A DNA stretch of 64,000 bases, taken from NCBI RefSeq assembly GCF_014337155.1, contig NZ_CP060632.1:1929001-1993000 (forward strand), given 5' to 3'. This DNA comes from Wujia chipingensis. GTDB lineage: Bacteria; Bacillota; Clostridia; Lachnospirales; Lachnospiraceae. The position numbers were made by a program, and so were the translations under genes. Below, one piece after another: positions 17,404-25,781 of this stretch. Below the pieces are notes generated by a model. That model was not told where the DNA came from. It was given only the letters and a program-made list of their open reading frames with translations, and searched no databases. Position 1 is the first letter of the stretch. Each line of letters opens with the position of its first letter.

Positions 17404-19026
17404 TCAGTCGATTTTGCCGATGAAGCGGTAGTAGATTTCTACTTCCTGCTCACGGCTTCCATCCTCGCCCTTGACAGCTTCGTGGACGGTTATTTTTTCA
17501 ATTAGAGTGTTCAGAAGTTCGGCGGTCAGCTCCACAGGGTTGACATACTGTTTCATTAGGGCAATCCACTTTTCAGCATCCGCTGCGGTCTGTACGGCGG
17601 CTTCCATCATTTCGTGAAGCTGTCTTATTTTTGTTTCAAGCTCCTTTTGCTCGTTCTGGTACTTCTCGGACAGCATATTGAAGTTATACTCGGTTATGCG
17701 TCCGGCAGACCAGTCCTCATACATTTTAGCAAACAGCCCGTCAACCTCGGCTTTACGCTTCTCTGCCTTTTTCAGCTCCGCAGCCTGCTTTTTCTTCGCA
17801 GAGTTCCTTTCCCTGTCGCTGACATTGAGCAGCCGTTTCAGCAGCTTGTCCTCATCTTTCTGTGCCAGCATAGACCAGTATTGCAGTCTTGCAAGCACAT
17901 AGGCATACAGTACATCATAGCGGATATAGTGCATGGAACACTGGCGTAATCCCTGTCCGTTCTTGCTGCAATGGTAGTACCCGTATGGGTTTTTGTTCTG
18001 CTTGTTTTCCCCATAGGCTAAAGACCATCCGCAGTCTGCACATTTTATCAATCCTGCGAAAATCTGTGTCGTACCGTTTCTGCGTTTCCTGCGTCTGCTT
18101 GCAATCAGCTCTTGAACTTTTTGGAACACTTCTTCGGAAATGATGGCTTCGTGGGTATTTTCCACACGATACCATTCTTCCTGCGGCTTCCGCACCTTTT
18201 TCTTGTTCTTGAATGAAATGTTGCTCTGCTTGTTGTGAACGCTGTGACCGATGTAGGTTTCCTCTTTCAAAATGCTCTTGACCTGTGCAATCGTCCACGC
18301 ATAGGCTTTTTCTGCGGGCGCACCGGCGTAGATATTGGCGAAAGTCCCGTATCTTTCATAGTTCAGCCAGCCGGGGGTAGGTACTTTTTCCTCCACCAGA
18401 ATCCGTGTAATGCTGGCGGCTCCACGCCCGTGTACAGCAAGGTCAAAAATCTTCTCTACAATCCAGCGTGTTTCCGGGTCGATCAGAAGATGACCTTTTT
18501 TGTCCGGGTCTTTTACATAGCCCAGCGGTGCATAGGCTCCATAGTGTGCGCCATTGGCAAATCTTGTGTGCATGGCAGCCTTGACCTTTTTGCTGGTCTG
18601 TCGGGCGTGCATTTCATTCAGGATGTTTAAGAACGGTGCAAGCTCGCTTTCTCCGTTGATGGTGTCCACATTGTCATTGATGGCAATGTAGCGTACTCCC
18701 TTGCTGGGGAAATAGATTTCCGTGTACTGACCGGTCAGGATATAGTTTCTTCCCAGACGGGATAAGTCCTTTGTGACAACGCAGTTGATTTTCCCGTCTT
18801 CGATGTCATCAATCATCCTTTGGAAACTTGGACGCTCGAAATTTGTCCCACTCCATCCGTCGTCAATGTACTCGTCTACAACGGTCAGCCCATGCTCTGC
18901 GGCATACTGTCTAAGCATCATGCGCTGGGTCTGGATACTGCCGCTTTCCCCCTGTAATTCATCGTCACGGCTCAATCTCAAATATAGTGCAGTGTTATAA
19001 ATCGTTGTATTGTATGGTTGTTTCAC
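17404..19026 (-). CDS. large serine recombinase (TnpX/Tn4451-type integrase)
   Basis: Site-specific recombinase that integrates and excises the element. The N-terminal resolvase domain has ALYLRLSRDDE with the catalytic Ser, and DDGWSGTNFERPSFQRMI and TKDLSRLGRNYI with active-site Arg residues. A recombinase domain (GYAPLGYVKDPDKKG onward), a zinc-ribbon (CADCGWSLAYGENK...YHCSKNGQGLRQC) and a long coiled coil complete the 540 residues. The GTG at 19026 is chosen because AGAAGGAGG precedes it by 10 bases; the longer frame to 19095 lacks a site and crosses the palindromic leader. The gene lies at the element edge, 22 bases from the attL arm. Confidence 0.93.
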   Translation of the reverse strand: MKQPYNTTIYNTALYLRLSRDDELQGESGSIQTQRMMLRQYAAEHGLTVVDEYIDDGWSGTNFERPSFQRMIDDIEDGKINCVVTKDLSRLGRNYILTGQYTEIYFPSKGVRYIAINDNVDTINGESELAPFLNILNEMHARQTSKKVKAAMHTRFANGAHYGAYAPLGYVKDPDKKGHLLIDPETRWIVEKIFDLAVHGRGAASITRILVEEKVPTPGWLNYERYGTFANIYAGAPAEKAYAWTIAQVKSILKEETYIGHSVHNKQSNISFKNKKKVRKPQEEWYRVENTHEAIISEEVFQKVQELIASRRRKRRNGTTQIFAGLIKCADCGWSLAYGENKQNKNPYGYYHCSKNGQGLRQCSMHYIRYDVLYAYVLARLQYWSMLAQKDEDKLLKRLLNVSDRERNSAKKKQAAELKKAEKRKAEVDGLFAKMYEDWSAGRITEYNFNMLSEKYQNEQKELETKIRQLHEMMEAAVQTAADAEKWIALMKQYVNPVELTAELLNTLIEKITVHEAVKGEDGSREQEVEIYYRFIGKID

Positions 19027-19054
19027 GGTTAAAAATCCTCCTTCTAAAAGAAAC

Positions 19055-19104
19055 AACCCACGCTTATACAATACTCGCTGGTACAAGTATATCATAAGCG
19101 TGGG
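19055..19104. promoter_or_regulatory. inverted CCCACGCTTAT / ATAAGCGTGGG sites before the recombinase gene
   Basis: AACCCACGCTTATAC at 19055-19069 faces ATAAGCGTGGG at 19094-19104. They bracket the likely promoter of the recombinase gene. The same 15-mer occurs in inverted orientation near the other element end at 31414-31428. The three copies suggest binding sites for a protein that controls recombinase expression or assembles the ends. Confidence 0.5.
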
Positions 19105-19133
19105 CTGATTGACAGTCGTTATTCCGTATTTTT

Positions 19134-19319
19134 TCAGGAAGCGGCGGCAGCGTGCTGGATCACATCTTCCAGCAGGCTGTCAAGCGGCTTCCCATCCTGT
19201 GCGAAATGCTCCGATACCTTGATACGGACTTTCCCCATGACAAAATACTGGGTGCCGTCTTTTTCGGTAAGCAGGGTGCCGCTGTTTTTGTTATTGCTCT
19301 CGTTTTTGCTTTTTGCCAT
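19134..19319 (-). CDS. tnpW: transposon-encoded protein TnpW
   Basis: A 61-residue protein with the TnpW-type body: a disordered polar start, then GTQYFVMGKVRIKVSEHF and a short helix PLDSLLEDVIQHA. Small TnpW proteins accompany large serine recombinases in Tn4451-like and related Firmicute elements; their role is not established. It lies directly upstream of the recombinase gene, with the palindromic control region between them. Confidence 0.7.
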   Translation of the reverse strand: MAKSKNESNNKNSGTLLTEKDGTQYFVMGKVRIKVSEHFAQDGKPLDSLLEDVIQHAAAAS

Positions 19320-19394
19320 AGGCAGTTACCTCCATAAATGAAATATGCCCGACAAGGGAATGTCAGACAGGTGTACAGCCGCAGACTGTCTCCG

Positions 19395-19580
19395 TGTCAA
19401 CCAAACCGTGTCAACCGGCAGAAAAGACTTTGAAAACAATCCATAGGCGCTCTATTATTACTTTTTACTTTTTCTTTGATTTCTTGGTTGACATGGTTGA
19501 CAAAGGAGAGAAATGCCCCAAATATCAGGCTTTTCCCCGTCAACCGGCTGTCAACCAAAGCGTCAACCAAACTGTCAACC
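19395..19580. repeat. iteron-like array of (T/C)GTCAACC
   Basis: The octamer TGTCAACC or CGTCAACC occurs in the plus orientation at 19395, 19409, 19538, 19549, 19561 and 19573, and inverted as GGTTGACA at 19486 and 19495. A further inverted copy lies inside the vapE-like gene at 19664. The last four plus copies are spaced 11, 12 and 12 bases. Between 19320 and 19589 no gene is visible. Phased short repeats next to a helicase and primase gene resemble the iterons of a replication origin. Confidence 0.6.
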
Positions 19581-19589
19581 GGTGGCTTT

Positions 19590-20987
19590 TCAGAATGGAA
19601 GTTCCATTTGCCGGGCTTCTTCTTCCGTGATTTCCTGAAAACCGTCCCCCTCCGGCGGAGCTTGGTTGACACGCTCCCAGCCTTTTTGAGAACCGTATTT
19701 CTTATACCGCTTCGGGCTTTTGTAGGCTACCCAGCCCTGTATGATGCCGCCCGCAATGCCGGTATTCATAATCTCGCAGATTGCCCGTGTCTCCCAGTCT
19801 GCCGGGGAATTTAAGTTCCCCAGCGCTTCCTCATAAAGCTGCTTGGAACATACCCTGTCGCCGGTGTAGTCCTCCAAATAGGCGTAGATCATGCCGGCCT
19901 GTGTGTCTTCCTGCATAAAGTCCTGCTGGTGGGCGTTCAGGTATCGGTTCATTTCCATGCTGAATGACAGCTTATACTTCCCACTGCGATAAACCGTCAT
20001 GGCTTCCGCCCACATCTGTTCGATATACGCCCTCGCCGCCGCTTCATCGTCCAGTATGTGAACCTCCGCCCGTTCCGGGTACACCGTCACGGGGAGAAAG
20101 CGCCGGTTGCCGGTGCGGTCACGGGGCAAAAAGTCCTGCCGGTTGGTCGTCCCTCCAAATACACATTGCCGCAGCCGGTCTGCCGGATGTGTCTCATACG
20201 GCACTTTGTAGGTTTCTTTCTGGCGGCTTAAGAATGACTTGATTTCCTCAATACTCTTGGCGTTGGCTGTGGCAATCATCTCCGACATCTCGATAATCCA
20301 ATGCCCTTGCAGCTTGCGGTACACATTTTCATCGTCCAGCTTTTTCAAATCGTCTGAAAACCATTCGTCCCTGCCTGCCAGCAGCCGGAAAAAGGTAGAT
20401 TTCCCGGCTCCCTGACCACCAACCAGACAGAGCATGACCTCAAACTTGCTCCCCGGTCTGAATACCCGCCGGATGGCTCCCATCAGGAACAGTTTCAAGG
20501 CTTCATAGGTGTATTCGTCCGTATCGGCTCCCAGAAAGTGATGCAGGGCGTAACGGATGCGCTCTGTGCCGTCCCATTGCAGGCTGTTCAGGTAATCCCT
20601 GACTGGATGGTAGCGGTTTTCATTGGCAACAATCTTGATGGCGCTCTGCACCTTTTTCTCGCTGGTAAGCCCGTAATTTTCTTCCAGATACAAAAGCAGG
20701 TAGTTCATGTCCATGTCGGTCAGCGTGGTACTGGTGCGCTCCCAGCCCAGCGGCTTCACAATGTCAATCTGCTCCGTCAAAAGGTTCAGGCGCAGCGCCC
20801 CGCGAAACAGAGGGTCACGCTGGAACACCGTCAGGCAGTTTCGGATGCTGTTCTTCACGCCGCCTTTCTGCGTCCCCTCTAATGTTTCCCGGATTTCTGC
20901 CGGTGTCTGCGCCGGTTCCATTGTGTCCATCGTCCTTTTGACCGCTTCCTGCGTTTCCGGCGGCAAGCTCTGAAATTCGCTGTTCAA
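19590..20987 (-). CDS. VapE-family P-loop replication protein
   Basis: Predicted replicative helicase of the VapE / virulence-associated E group (465 residues). The N-terminal ~130 residues hold the primer-side domain (GTERIRYALHHFLGAD). The ATPase has Walker A GGQGAGKSTFF, Walker B-like HWIIEMSEM, and the sensor and Arg region GGTTNRQDFLPRDRTGNRRFLPV. The start is TTG at 20987, with AGGAGG nine bases before it and first residues NSEFQSLPPETQ. It overlaps the primase gene by 173 bases in another frame. Together the two genes should replicate the excised element. The iteron array lies just past its stop. Confidence 0.85.
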   Translation of the reverse strand: MNSEFQSLPPETQEAVKRTMDTMEPAQTPAEIRETLEGTQKGGVKNSIRNCLTVFQRDPLFRGALRLNLLTEQIDIVKPLGWERTSTTLTDMDMNYLLLYLEENYGLTSEKKVQSAIKIVANENRYHPVRDYLNSLQWDGTERIRYALHHFLGADTDEYTYEALKLFLMGAIRRVFRPGSKFEVMLCLVGGQGAGKSTFFRLLAGRDEWFSDDLKKLDDENVYRKLQGHWIIEMSEMIATANAKSIEEIKSFLSRQKETYKVPYETHPADRLRQCVFGGTTNRQDFLPRDRTGNRRFLPVTVYPERAEVHILDDEAAARAYIEQMWAEAMTVYRSGKYKLSFSMEMNRYLNAHQQDFMQEDTQAGMIYAYLEDYTGDRVCSKQLYEEALGNLNSPADWETRAICEIMNTGIAGGIIQGWVAYKSPKRYKKYGSQKGWERVNQAPPEGDGFQEITEEEARQMELPF

Positions 20988-21555
20988 GCCGCAACACCTC
21001 CTTTCCCTGTGCGGCGATCAATGCCGCTTTTTCTTCTATTTCTCCGTATAACAAAATATCCAAAAGGTATTCTGTGTAGCTTATCCTCTGCAACGCTTCC
21101 ACAAAAAGAGGATGCCAGATGGCATCCTGCGGCTGTGGGGCGTGTGCTGTTTTCCAATGCTCCAGCAGGCGCAGATAATCGCATAGCACCCGGAAACAAT
21201 ACCGTTCCGTTTCCTGAAATCTCTGCTCCGCTGATTTTTGTCGGGGCTGTGACCTGTTGTGACGCTTCCTATCTGGCGGCGCATTGCCGGATTTCTCATA
21301 GGAAACGCCGAAGTCCTCCGCAAGCCTGACCGCAGCTTCCCGTTTCCCCAATCCATGCAGCAAAGCGGCAAAGTCGATCACATCCCCGGAAGCCCCGCAG
21401 CCGAAGCAGTAAAAGCGGCTGTCCACTTTCATGCTGGGCGTGCGGTCATTGTGGAATGGACAGCAGACCATGCCGTTTCTCCCCACCCGGATTCCATAGA
21501 ATGAAGCAGCCTGCCGGGTGGTAACAGACTGTTTCACCGCTTCAAATACATTCAA
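20815..21555 (-). CDS. CHC2 zinc-finger primase-like protein
   Basis: A 246-residue protein whose first 90 residues form a DnaG-like CHC2 zinc finger: VCCPFHNDRTPSMKVDSRFYCFGCGASGDVID, metal ligands Cys, His, Cys, Cys. There is no TOPRIM domain, so it would act as the DNA-recognition part of a primase together with the VapE-like helicase encoded next. The C-terminal ~55 residues are read from the same DNA as the start of the helicase gene, in a different frame, and are rich in Gly, Asp and Arg; their function is doubtful. GGAGGG lies before the ATG at 21555. Confidence 0.8.
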   Translation of the reverse strand: MNVFEAVKQSVTTRQAASFYGIRVGRNGMVCCPFHNDRTPSMKVDSRFYCFGCGASGDVIDFAALLHGLGKREAAVRLAEDFGVSYEKSGNAPPDRKRHNRSQPRQKSAEQRFQETERYCFRVLCDYLRLLEHWKTAHAPQPQDAIWHPLFVEALQRISYTEYLLDILLYGEIEEKAALIAAQGKEVLRLEQRISELAAGNAGSGQKDDGHNGTGADTGRNPGNIRGDAERRREEQHPKLPDGVPA

Positions 21556-21602
21556 ATGCTCCCTCCATAAAAATACTGGTAGCGGTAAAGCTGCCGGTTA
21601 TA

Positions 21603-23075
21603 TCATAGCTCCATCTCATGTTTCTTTCTCTGTACTGCCTGTGGCTGCTCCCTCCGGCGCAGTGCGGTATCTACGGCGTTCTGCACCTGCCGTAGCCGTA
21701 TGACTTCCTCCCGGAGTGGCTTGTGCTGCGGAGACAGTTCGGCATACTCTGTTTTTAACTGTGCGTATTCCTGTTTCCATGCTTTCAGGGCAATGGGTTT
21801 TCCGTCCAGTTTTTCTTTCAAAATACGGCGGGCGGCATAAAACAGCCGTAACTCCGCATCGTGGGATGTTTCAAATTTCTCCCTCTGTTTCTTAAACTTG
21901 ATATTGTTCAATTCCGTATGAACAGGTTTTAGCCGCTGGTAATTCTCGCCCTCCCGTATCAATTCCTGCAATTCCTTTATCCGGGCAGATTTCTTTTTCA
22001 TGGAGTCGCTTAACGCTTCAAATTCTTCGTTGACAGAGGAAAGACGCTCCTGCAAATCCTCTAATGTGAGCAGCTTGTTTTCCGTCAGATAATTGACGGC
22101 TTCGGCAAACTGCTTTAAGTTTCCGGTTCTGGCTTTATTGCTCCATGCCCCTGCGTTGCGCTGGTTGTAATAAGCGATCAACAGGTCGGCAAGGCTCGGT
22201 GTCTGCGGTTTGGAAAGTTCTTCTTTTACCTCTGCCATCCAGACAAACAGGGCTTTGATCTTCTTCCTCACATCCTGCATGAGCCGGTTGGTGGCTTTAA
22301 TCCAGCGGTTCAGTTCCCCTTTCTCGGTGCGGATGCCCTTTGCTTCCATCTGCCGGACATTAGCTCCCTCGTGGACAGTAGGTATCAGGTCAAGCCCCTG
22401 CCGCACATAGGAACGGTGGTCGATACGCACATCCAGCCCTTTTTCCTCAAATTTTGTATTAACGGCAGCCGCCCACTGCTCCCGCCAGTGTTCCAGCGTT
22501 TCCGGCTCATGCCAGTCTGTTGTATGGACCGCGTTAAACATATAATCGCCGTTTTTATCCCGGATTCGGTTTCCATCTTCATCAAGAAGATATTCCCGAC
22601 GCTGTTTTTGTCCCCATGTGCCATCCGGGTTCAAAGGGCGCATGGTTGTCATCACATGAAAATGCGGGTTAGGGATGCCGCCGTCCTCTTTCTCCGGGCT
22701 GTGAAAAGCAAGGTCGGCAATCATGCCTTTTGTCACAAACTGCTCCTGTACGAACTTCCTCGCCAGCTCCATGTTTTCTTCCAGCGTCAATTCATTCTGC
22801 ATGGCAATATCAAAGGAATAGGCAAGCTGTGCTTTTGGATGTTTCTCGCAGTTCTCCACAGCATTCCAGAGGGTCGCCCGGTCAAGATATATTTCCGGCG
22901 CATGGGGCGGCAGCATGATTTCCGAAGCGATCACGCCGCCCTTTTTGGTGTAGTCGCTGACTTCTCCATAGTAGCTGCTGTAAAGACGCTCCCCGGCTCG
23001 ATAGGCTGCGCTGGCAATGGCGCTCTGACCGGCGCTGCGCTTGATCTGTGCGATTGAAAAATGATAAAGTGCTAT
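21603..23075 (-). CDS. MobA/MobL (MobQ) relaxase with non-canonical ATA start
   Basis: Relaxase that nicks the element at oriT and pilots the strand during mobilization. The N-terminal reading ALYHFSIAQIKRSAGQ is the MobQ start with the Tyr region, and NPHFHVMTTMRPL contains the metal-binding His triad motif. A long coiled-coil C-terminus follows. The conserved start reads ATA-GCA-CTT-TAT at 23075 where relatives have ATG-GCA, two bases after the stop of the preceding gene; the next usable start is GTG at 22934, which would lose the N-terminal motif. AGGAGAAAGGCGG precedes it, so coupled initiation at ATA is possible, or the gene is crippled. Confidence 0.8.
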   Translation of the reverse strand: MALYHFSIAQIKRSAGQSAIASAAYRAGERLYSSYYGEVSDYTKKGGVIASEIMLPPHAPEIYLDRATLWNAVENCEKHPKAQLAYSFDIAMQNELTLEENMELARKFVQEQFVTKGMIADLAFHSPEKEDGGIPNPHFHVMTTMRPLNPDGTWGQKQRREYLLDEDGNRIRDKNGDYMFNAVHTTDWHEPETLEHWREQWAAAVNTKFEEKGLDVRIDHRSYVRQGLDLIPTVHEGANVRQMEAKGIRTEKGELNRWIKATNRLMQDVRKKIKALFVWMAEVKEELSKPQTPSLADLLIAYYNQRNAGAWSNKARTGNLKQFAEAVNYLTENKLLTLEDLQERLSSVNEEFEALSDSMKKKSARIKELQELIREGENYQRLKPVHTELNNIKFKKQREKFETSHDAELRLFYAARRILKEKLDGKPIALKAWKQEYAQLKTEYAELSPQHKPLREEVIRLRQVQNAVDTALRRREQPQAVQRKKHEMEL

Positions 23076-23077
23076 CC

Positions 23078-23395
23078 TTAGTCACCGCCTTTCTCCTGCC
23101 CGGAAATACGGGCGTGGTTCTCTGTGGCAGACCGGATGAAATGCTCCGCCTGCGGCAGATTCAAAATGCTTTCCATGAGGGAATAAAATTCCGCTTCGGA
23201 TAGCTCCTTTGTCTGTGGTGCAATGCTCTCAATAGCTGCCCCACGGGTAATCAGCCGGTGCGTCCTCTGTTTCCGGGAACCGCTTTCCAGATACGCCTGC
23301 CGGTTTTTCAAACGCTGCATTTTCCGTTTTTCCTGTTCCAGCAGGACAGTGGTTTTTTCATATTCCTGCTTCAACTGTTCCAAAGATTTTTCCAT
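23078..23395 (-). CDS. DUF3847-type mobilization accessory protein
   Basis: A 105-residue charged, mostly helical protein with a coiled coil (SLEQLKQEYEKTTVLLEQEKRKMQRLKNRQ) and a conserved RTHRLITRGAAIE segment. Such proteins sit directly upstream of MobQ relaxase genes in Firmicute elements and probably act like MobC at oriT. The ATG at 23395 has AAAGGA nine bases before it and gives a start matching the family; a longer frame lacks a site. Its TAA is two bases from the relaxase start, indicating translational coupling. Confidence 0.7.
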   Translation of the reverse strand: MEKSLEQLKQEYEKTTVLLEQEKRKMQRLKNRQAYLESGSRKQRTHRLITRGAAIESIAPQTKELSEAEFYSLMESILNLPQAEHFIRSATENHARISGQEKGGD

Positions 23396-23641
23396 GTTCT
23401 CACATCCTTTGCTGATAAGATAAAGAAAGACCATCCGCAGACAGTCCGTGTGTCAGTGCTTCTATAAAACCCGATGAAAAGGGAAAACCGCAGAGCGGAT
23501 TTCTCTTTGCGGCGGATACACAGGGGATAGCCGCTTTAGCGGCGCAAGGGGGTGTAGCCACCTTGTCGGAGCGAAGCGAACGCAGACCTCGGATTGCTGA
23601 TTTTATCAGCGGCAGAGGTAAGCTCCGCAGGACGCACGATA

Positions 23642-23688
23642 CATGGTCTTTAGACTATGTATAGAAGTGCGCCCTTAGTTCCTAAGGG
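23642..23688. other. oriT with MobQ nic site
   Basis: AAGTGCGCCCT at 23665-23675 equals the core of the RSF1010-type (MobQ) nic region, in which the relaxase cuts between GCG and CCC. It is preceded by a hairpin (CATGGTC / GACTATG, 23642-23659), as in RSF1010, and followed by a second dyad CCCTTAG-TTC-CTAAGGG. The position just upstream of the DUF3847-relaxase pair fits. The bases from 23396 to 23641 hold no gene; they contain several short GC-rich dyads. Confidence 0.7.
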
Positions 23689-23885
23689 ATTTTGCCGTTT
23701 CCGGCAGTCTTGTCCTTTTTCTTGGAACGCTTGGAAAGATACTTCGGGCAGTCAACCACAACCGCCCGGAAGCTCTGTTTACATTCGTGCTGGCATTTCC
23801 GGCACAGTTCGTTGTAAGTGATACGGCTGCGGTCATTTAAGAAGAAAGACCATTCCAACCGCCGCTTGTTACTCATTCTTGCCAT
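23682..23885 (-). CDS. small Cys-rich mobile-element protein
   Basis: A 67-residue basic protein with the pattern ELCRKCQHECKQSF (Cys-x2-Cys-x3-Cys) that could bind zinc, and a very basic C-terminus (KYLSKRSKKKDK). Small proteins of this sort occur near oriT in related elements, but I do not know a function. GGAGCCGG lies just before the ATG. Its stop lies in the second dyad of oriT. Confidence 0.6.
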   Translation of the reverse strand: MARMSNKRRLEWSFFLNDRSRITYNELCRKCQHECKQSFRAVVVDCPKYLSKRSKKKDKTAGNGKIP

Positions 23886-24032
23886 AACCGGCTCCTTTCT
23901 CCGTTTCTATCTGATGTACGCAGATAGGCTGTTTTGATGTAGCGTCTCGGTATCATTTTTAAGTTTTTTTCCCTCTGTATGCCCCTTTGGAAAGTGCGGC
24001 AGTATTGCAAGTCAGGGAATGATACCTCACGC

Positions 24033-24257
24033 TTATTTGTCGCTTCCCGGTACGGTTTCGGAGCCTTTTGCCATCCATTCAAAGAAAGCAATTTTGCTGA
24101 CCTTGATAAGTCTGCCCCTGCGGAACGCTGGAAAGCCGGGTGTGTGTACCAGCTCATAGGCGCTCGCTCTTGAAATTCCCATAATCCGCTGAATGTCCGC
24201 CACATCCAGAACCAGCGGTAAATCCTCGTAGCTGTTCAATCTCTTTTTATCGTTCAT
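24033..24257 (-). CDS. helix-turn-helix excisionase-like protein
   Basis: A 74-residue MerR-type helix-turn-helix protein (VLDVADIQRIMGISRASAYELVHTPGFPAFRRGRLIKVSKIAFFEWM), the layout of small excisionases and regulators of integrative elements. The ATG at 24257 is chosen because GGAGG is six bases upstream; the longer frame has none. It may act as recombination directionality factor for the serine recombinase or control the mobilization genes. An inverted pair GGTATCATT / AATGATACC lies between it and the Cys-rich gene. Confidence 0.75.
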   Translation of the reverse strand: MNDKKRLNSYEDLPLVLDVADIQRIMGISRASAYELVHTPGFPAFRRGRLIKVSKIAFFEWMAKGSETVPGSDK

Positions 24258-24472
24258 TCTGTTCCTCCCATAAATCAAATAGGTTAAAATGCTTCCTGTT
24301 GCCGTTCTCCCCAAAAGCCGTTTTCCTGCCCCATTCCTGCGGTGTTTCCCTGCATTGGTGCGCCGAATGCGTCACTTCTCCTGCCGGTCATATCCCTTTT
24401 GGACGGTCATTCACTTGTCAAGGTACTGTGCGGTACGAAATTACCAACCGCAATCATCATAGCGTACTATCC

Positions 24473-24501
24473 TTGACAAAACAATGATTCTGCGATACCA
24501 T
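24473..24501 (+). promoter_or_regulatory. sigma-A promoter for the DUF6076 gene
   Basis: TTGACA (24473-24478), a 17-base spacer and TACCAT (24496-24501). Transcription should start near 24508. An inverted repeat TTGTCAAGG / CCTTGACAA (from 24415 and 24470) covers the -35 box and could be an operator. Confidence 0.7.
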
Positions 24502-24559
24502 GAGTGTAACGGATATAACTGAATTATATAATTACCATAAACAAAGGCAGGGGATAGGG

Positions 24560-25600
24560 ATGGAGAATCAGTTTATACGGCATGAGCCATGTTTTGAGAG
24601 GATTTTGTTTGTCCTGACGCTGGACAGGAAGAAAATGAAAGAGCGGATTTTGATTGGGGAAGAACAGCAGATCCGCTTCCGTCTGAACGGGAGCCAAAAC
24701 GCAGAGGTGCTTTGTGATATGACACGCCCACTGGGAACTTTTTTGATAAACTTTGAGCGTGACACGGACAGAGACTGGAACTTATACGGGCTTTCTCCGC
24801 TGCGGCAAGCTCTCCACTCCAACCGATGGAAACAGCCGGAGCTGGAGCAGGCGGCAAGCGAATTTCTTTGGGAGAAATATCTTAGCAACGACCCTCTGAA
24901 AATGTATGTGGCGTTCCGTATCTGGAACAGCTATCTGCTTGCCAGAGAACCCCGTGACCGTAACGCTGCCTGTGACCGCTTCATGGATAAAATGAGCAGA
25001 CTGACCGGGGTATTCCAAAACGAAACCATGAGCTTTGACAGGGAGACAGGAAAACCGAAACAATTTCAAGCTGGCAGCCTTTATTTCAAAGGCGCACCGT
25101 CAGAAGATACCCGGCTTGACCTCTGGTTCCCGGACAACCGGCGCACAGAAGAATGTGTGTCTGCCTATGCGTCCCTCTACCCGTTGATTACCTATTATCT
25201 GAACAGGCTGAATGACTGGGGGCTTTGCTTCCGGCGGTGCAAGGTCTGTGGAAAATATTTTCTGGCAAAGAGCCAGCGGTATGAGCTGTGCAGCGACAAG
25301 TGCCGAAAAGCACAGGCGCTTCAAAACAAGCGGGAATTTGACGAGAGGTCAAGAGAAAATAACTATGACCTGCTTTATAAAAATGAATGCCAGAACTGGC
25401 GCAACAAAATAAACCGGGTAAAAAATACCGCAGGCTTTCCGGCTGACCGTCTGGAAAAAATACAGGCTTCCTTTTCCGACTTTAAGAAAGAAGCCTTACA
25501 GAGAAAAAAGGCTGTAAAAACAGGAACGGCCAGCCCGAAAGAATTTACGGACTGGCTGTATCAGCAGAGTAATGTAATTGTTGAGCTGACCGAGATATGA
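24560..25600 (+). CDS. DUF6076-like protein with a C-terminal zinc motif
   Basis: Only plus-strand gene of the element, 346 residues. The first ~220 residues have no motif I recognise. A zinc-binding stretch follows, CKVCGKYFLAKSQRYELCSDKC (Cys-x2-Cys...Cys-x3-Cys), and then a basic helical tail. Proteins of this kind are common in Lachnospiraceae mobile elements and have no known function. An ATG at 24500 gives a longer frame, but it lies inside the -10 box, so the ATG at 24560 with AGGGGATAGGG before it is the start. Confidence 0.7.
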   Translation: MENQFIRHEPCFERILFVLTLDRKKMKERILIGEEQQIRFRLNGSQNAEVLCDMTRPLGTFLINFERDTDRDWNLYGLSPLRQALHSNRWKQPELEQAASEFLWEKYLSNDPLKMYVAFRIWNSYLLAREPRDRNAACDRFMDKMSRLTGVFQNETMSFDRETGKPKQFQAGSLYFKGAPSEDTRLDLWFPDNRRTEECVSAYASLYPLITYYLNRLNDWGLCFRRCKVCGKYFLAKSQRYELCSDKCRKAQALQNKREFDERSRENNYDLLYKNECQNWRNKINRVKNTAGFPADRLEKIQASFSDFKKEALQRKKAVKTGTASPKEFTDWLYQQSNVIVELTEI

Positions 25601-25692
25601 AAAACTTTCTATCGTCAATTTCGCATTATTGCAATAACAGATTGCTTCTTCCATGAATGGTAATATTATCATCAAACTTTTGGAAGAACTAT

Positions 25693-25758
25693 AAATGTCC
25701 GAGGTGCCTTTGATTTCAACAAAAAAACAGGCTGAATTGTTACAAAGCTCGGACATTT
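25693..25758. promoter_or_regulatory. AAATGTCCG / TGTTACA box pair beyond the transporter operon
   Basis: Contains AAATGTCCGAG (25693-25703) and, in inverse, TGTTACA-N5-CGGACATTT (25738-25758). The latter matches the complete box AAATGTCCG-N5-TGTWACA found before the transporter and regulator genes. No gene is obviously driven from here; it may be a second copy of the operator left by rearrangement. Confidence 0.5.
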
Positions 25759-25781
25759 CAAAAATTTTTTGAGAAATGGCG

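Noticed and set aside
19395..19580. CRISPR array
   Set aside because: Repeat units are only 8 bases with 3-130-base spacing and occur in both orientations, which fits iterons and not a CRISPR array; no cas genes are present.
19590..23100. Several plus-strand frames of 60-230 codons across the mobilization and replication genes
   Set aside because: High GC in the element produces long antisense frames; none has a recognisable domain, while the minus-strand frames do.
24500..24559. Longer start for the DUF6076-like protein at 24500
   Set aside because: The ATG lies inside the -10 box of a good promoter, so it would not be in the transcript.
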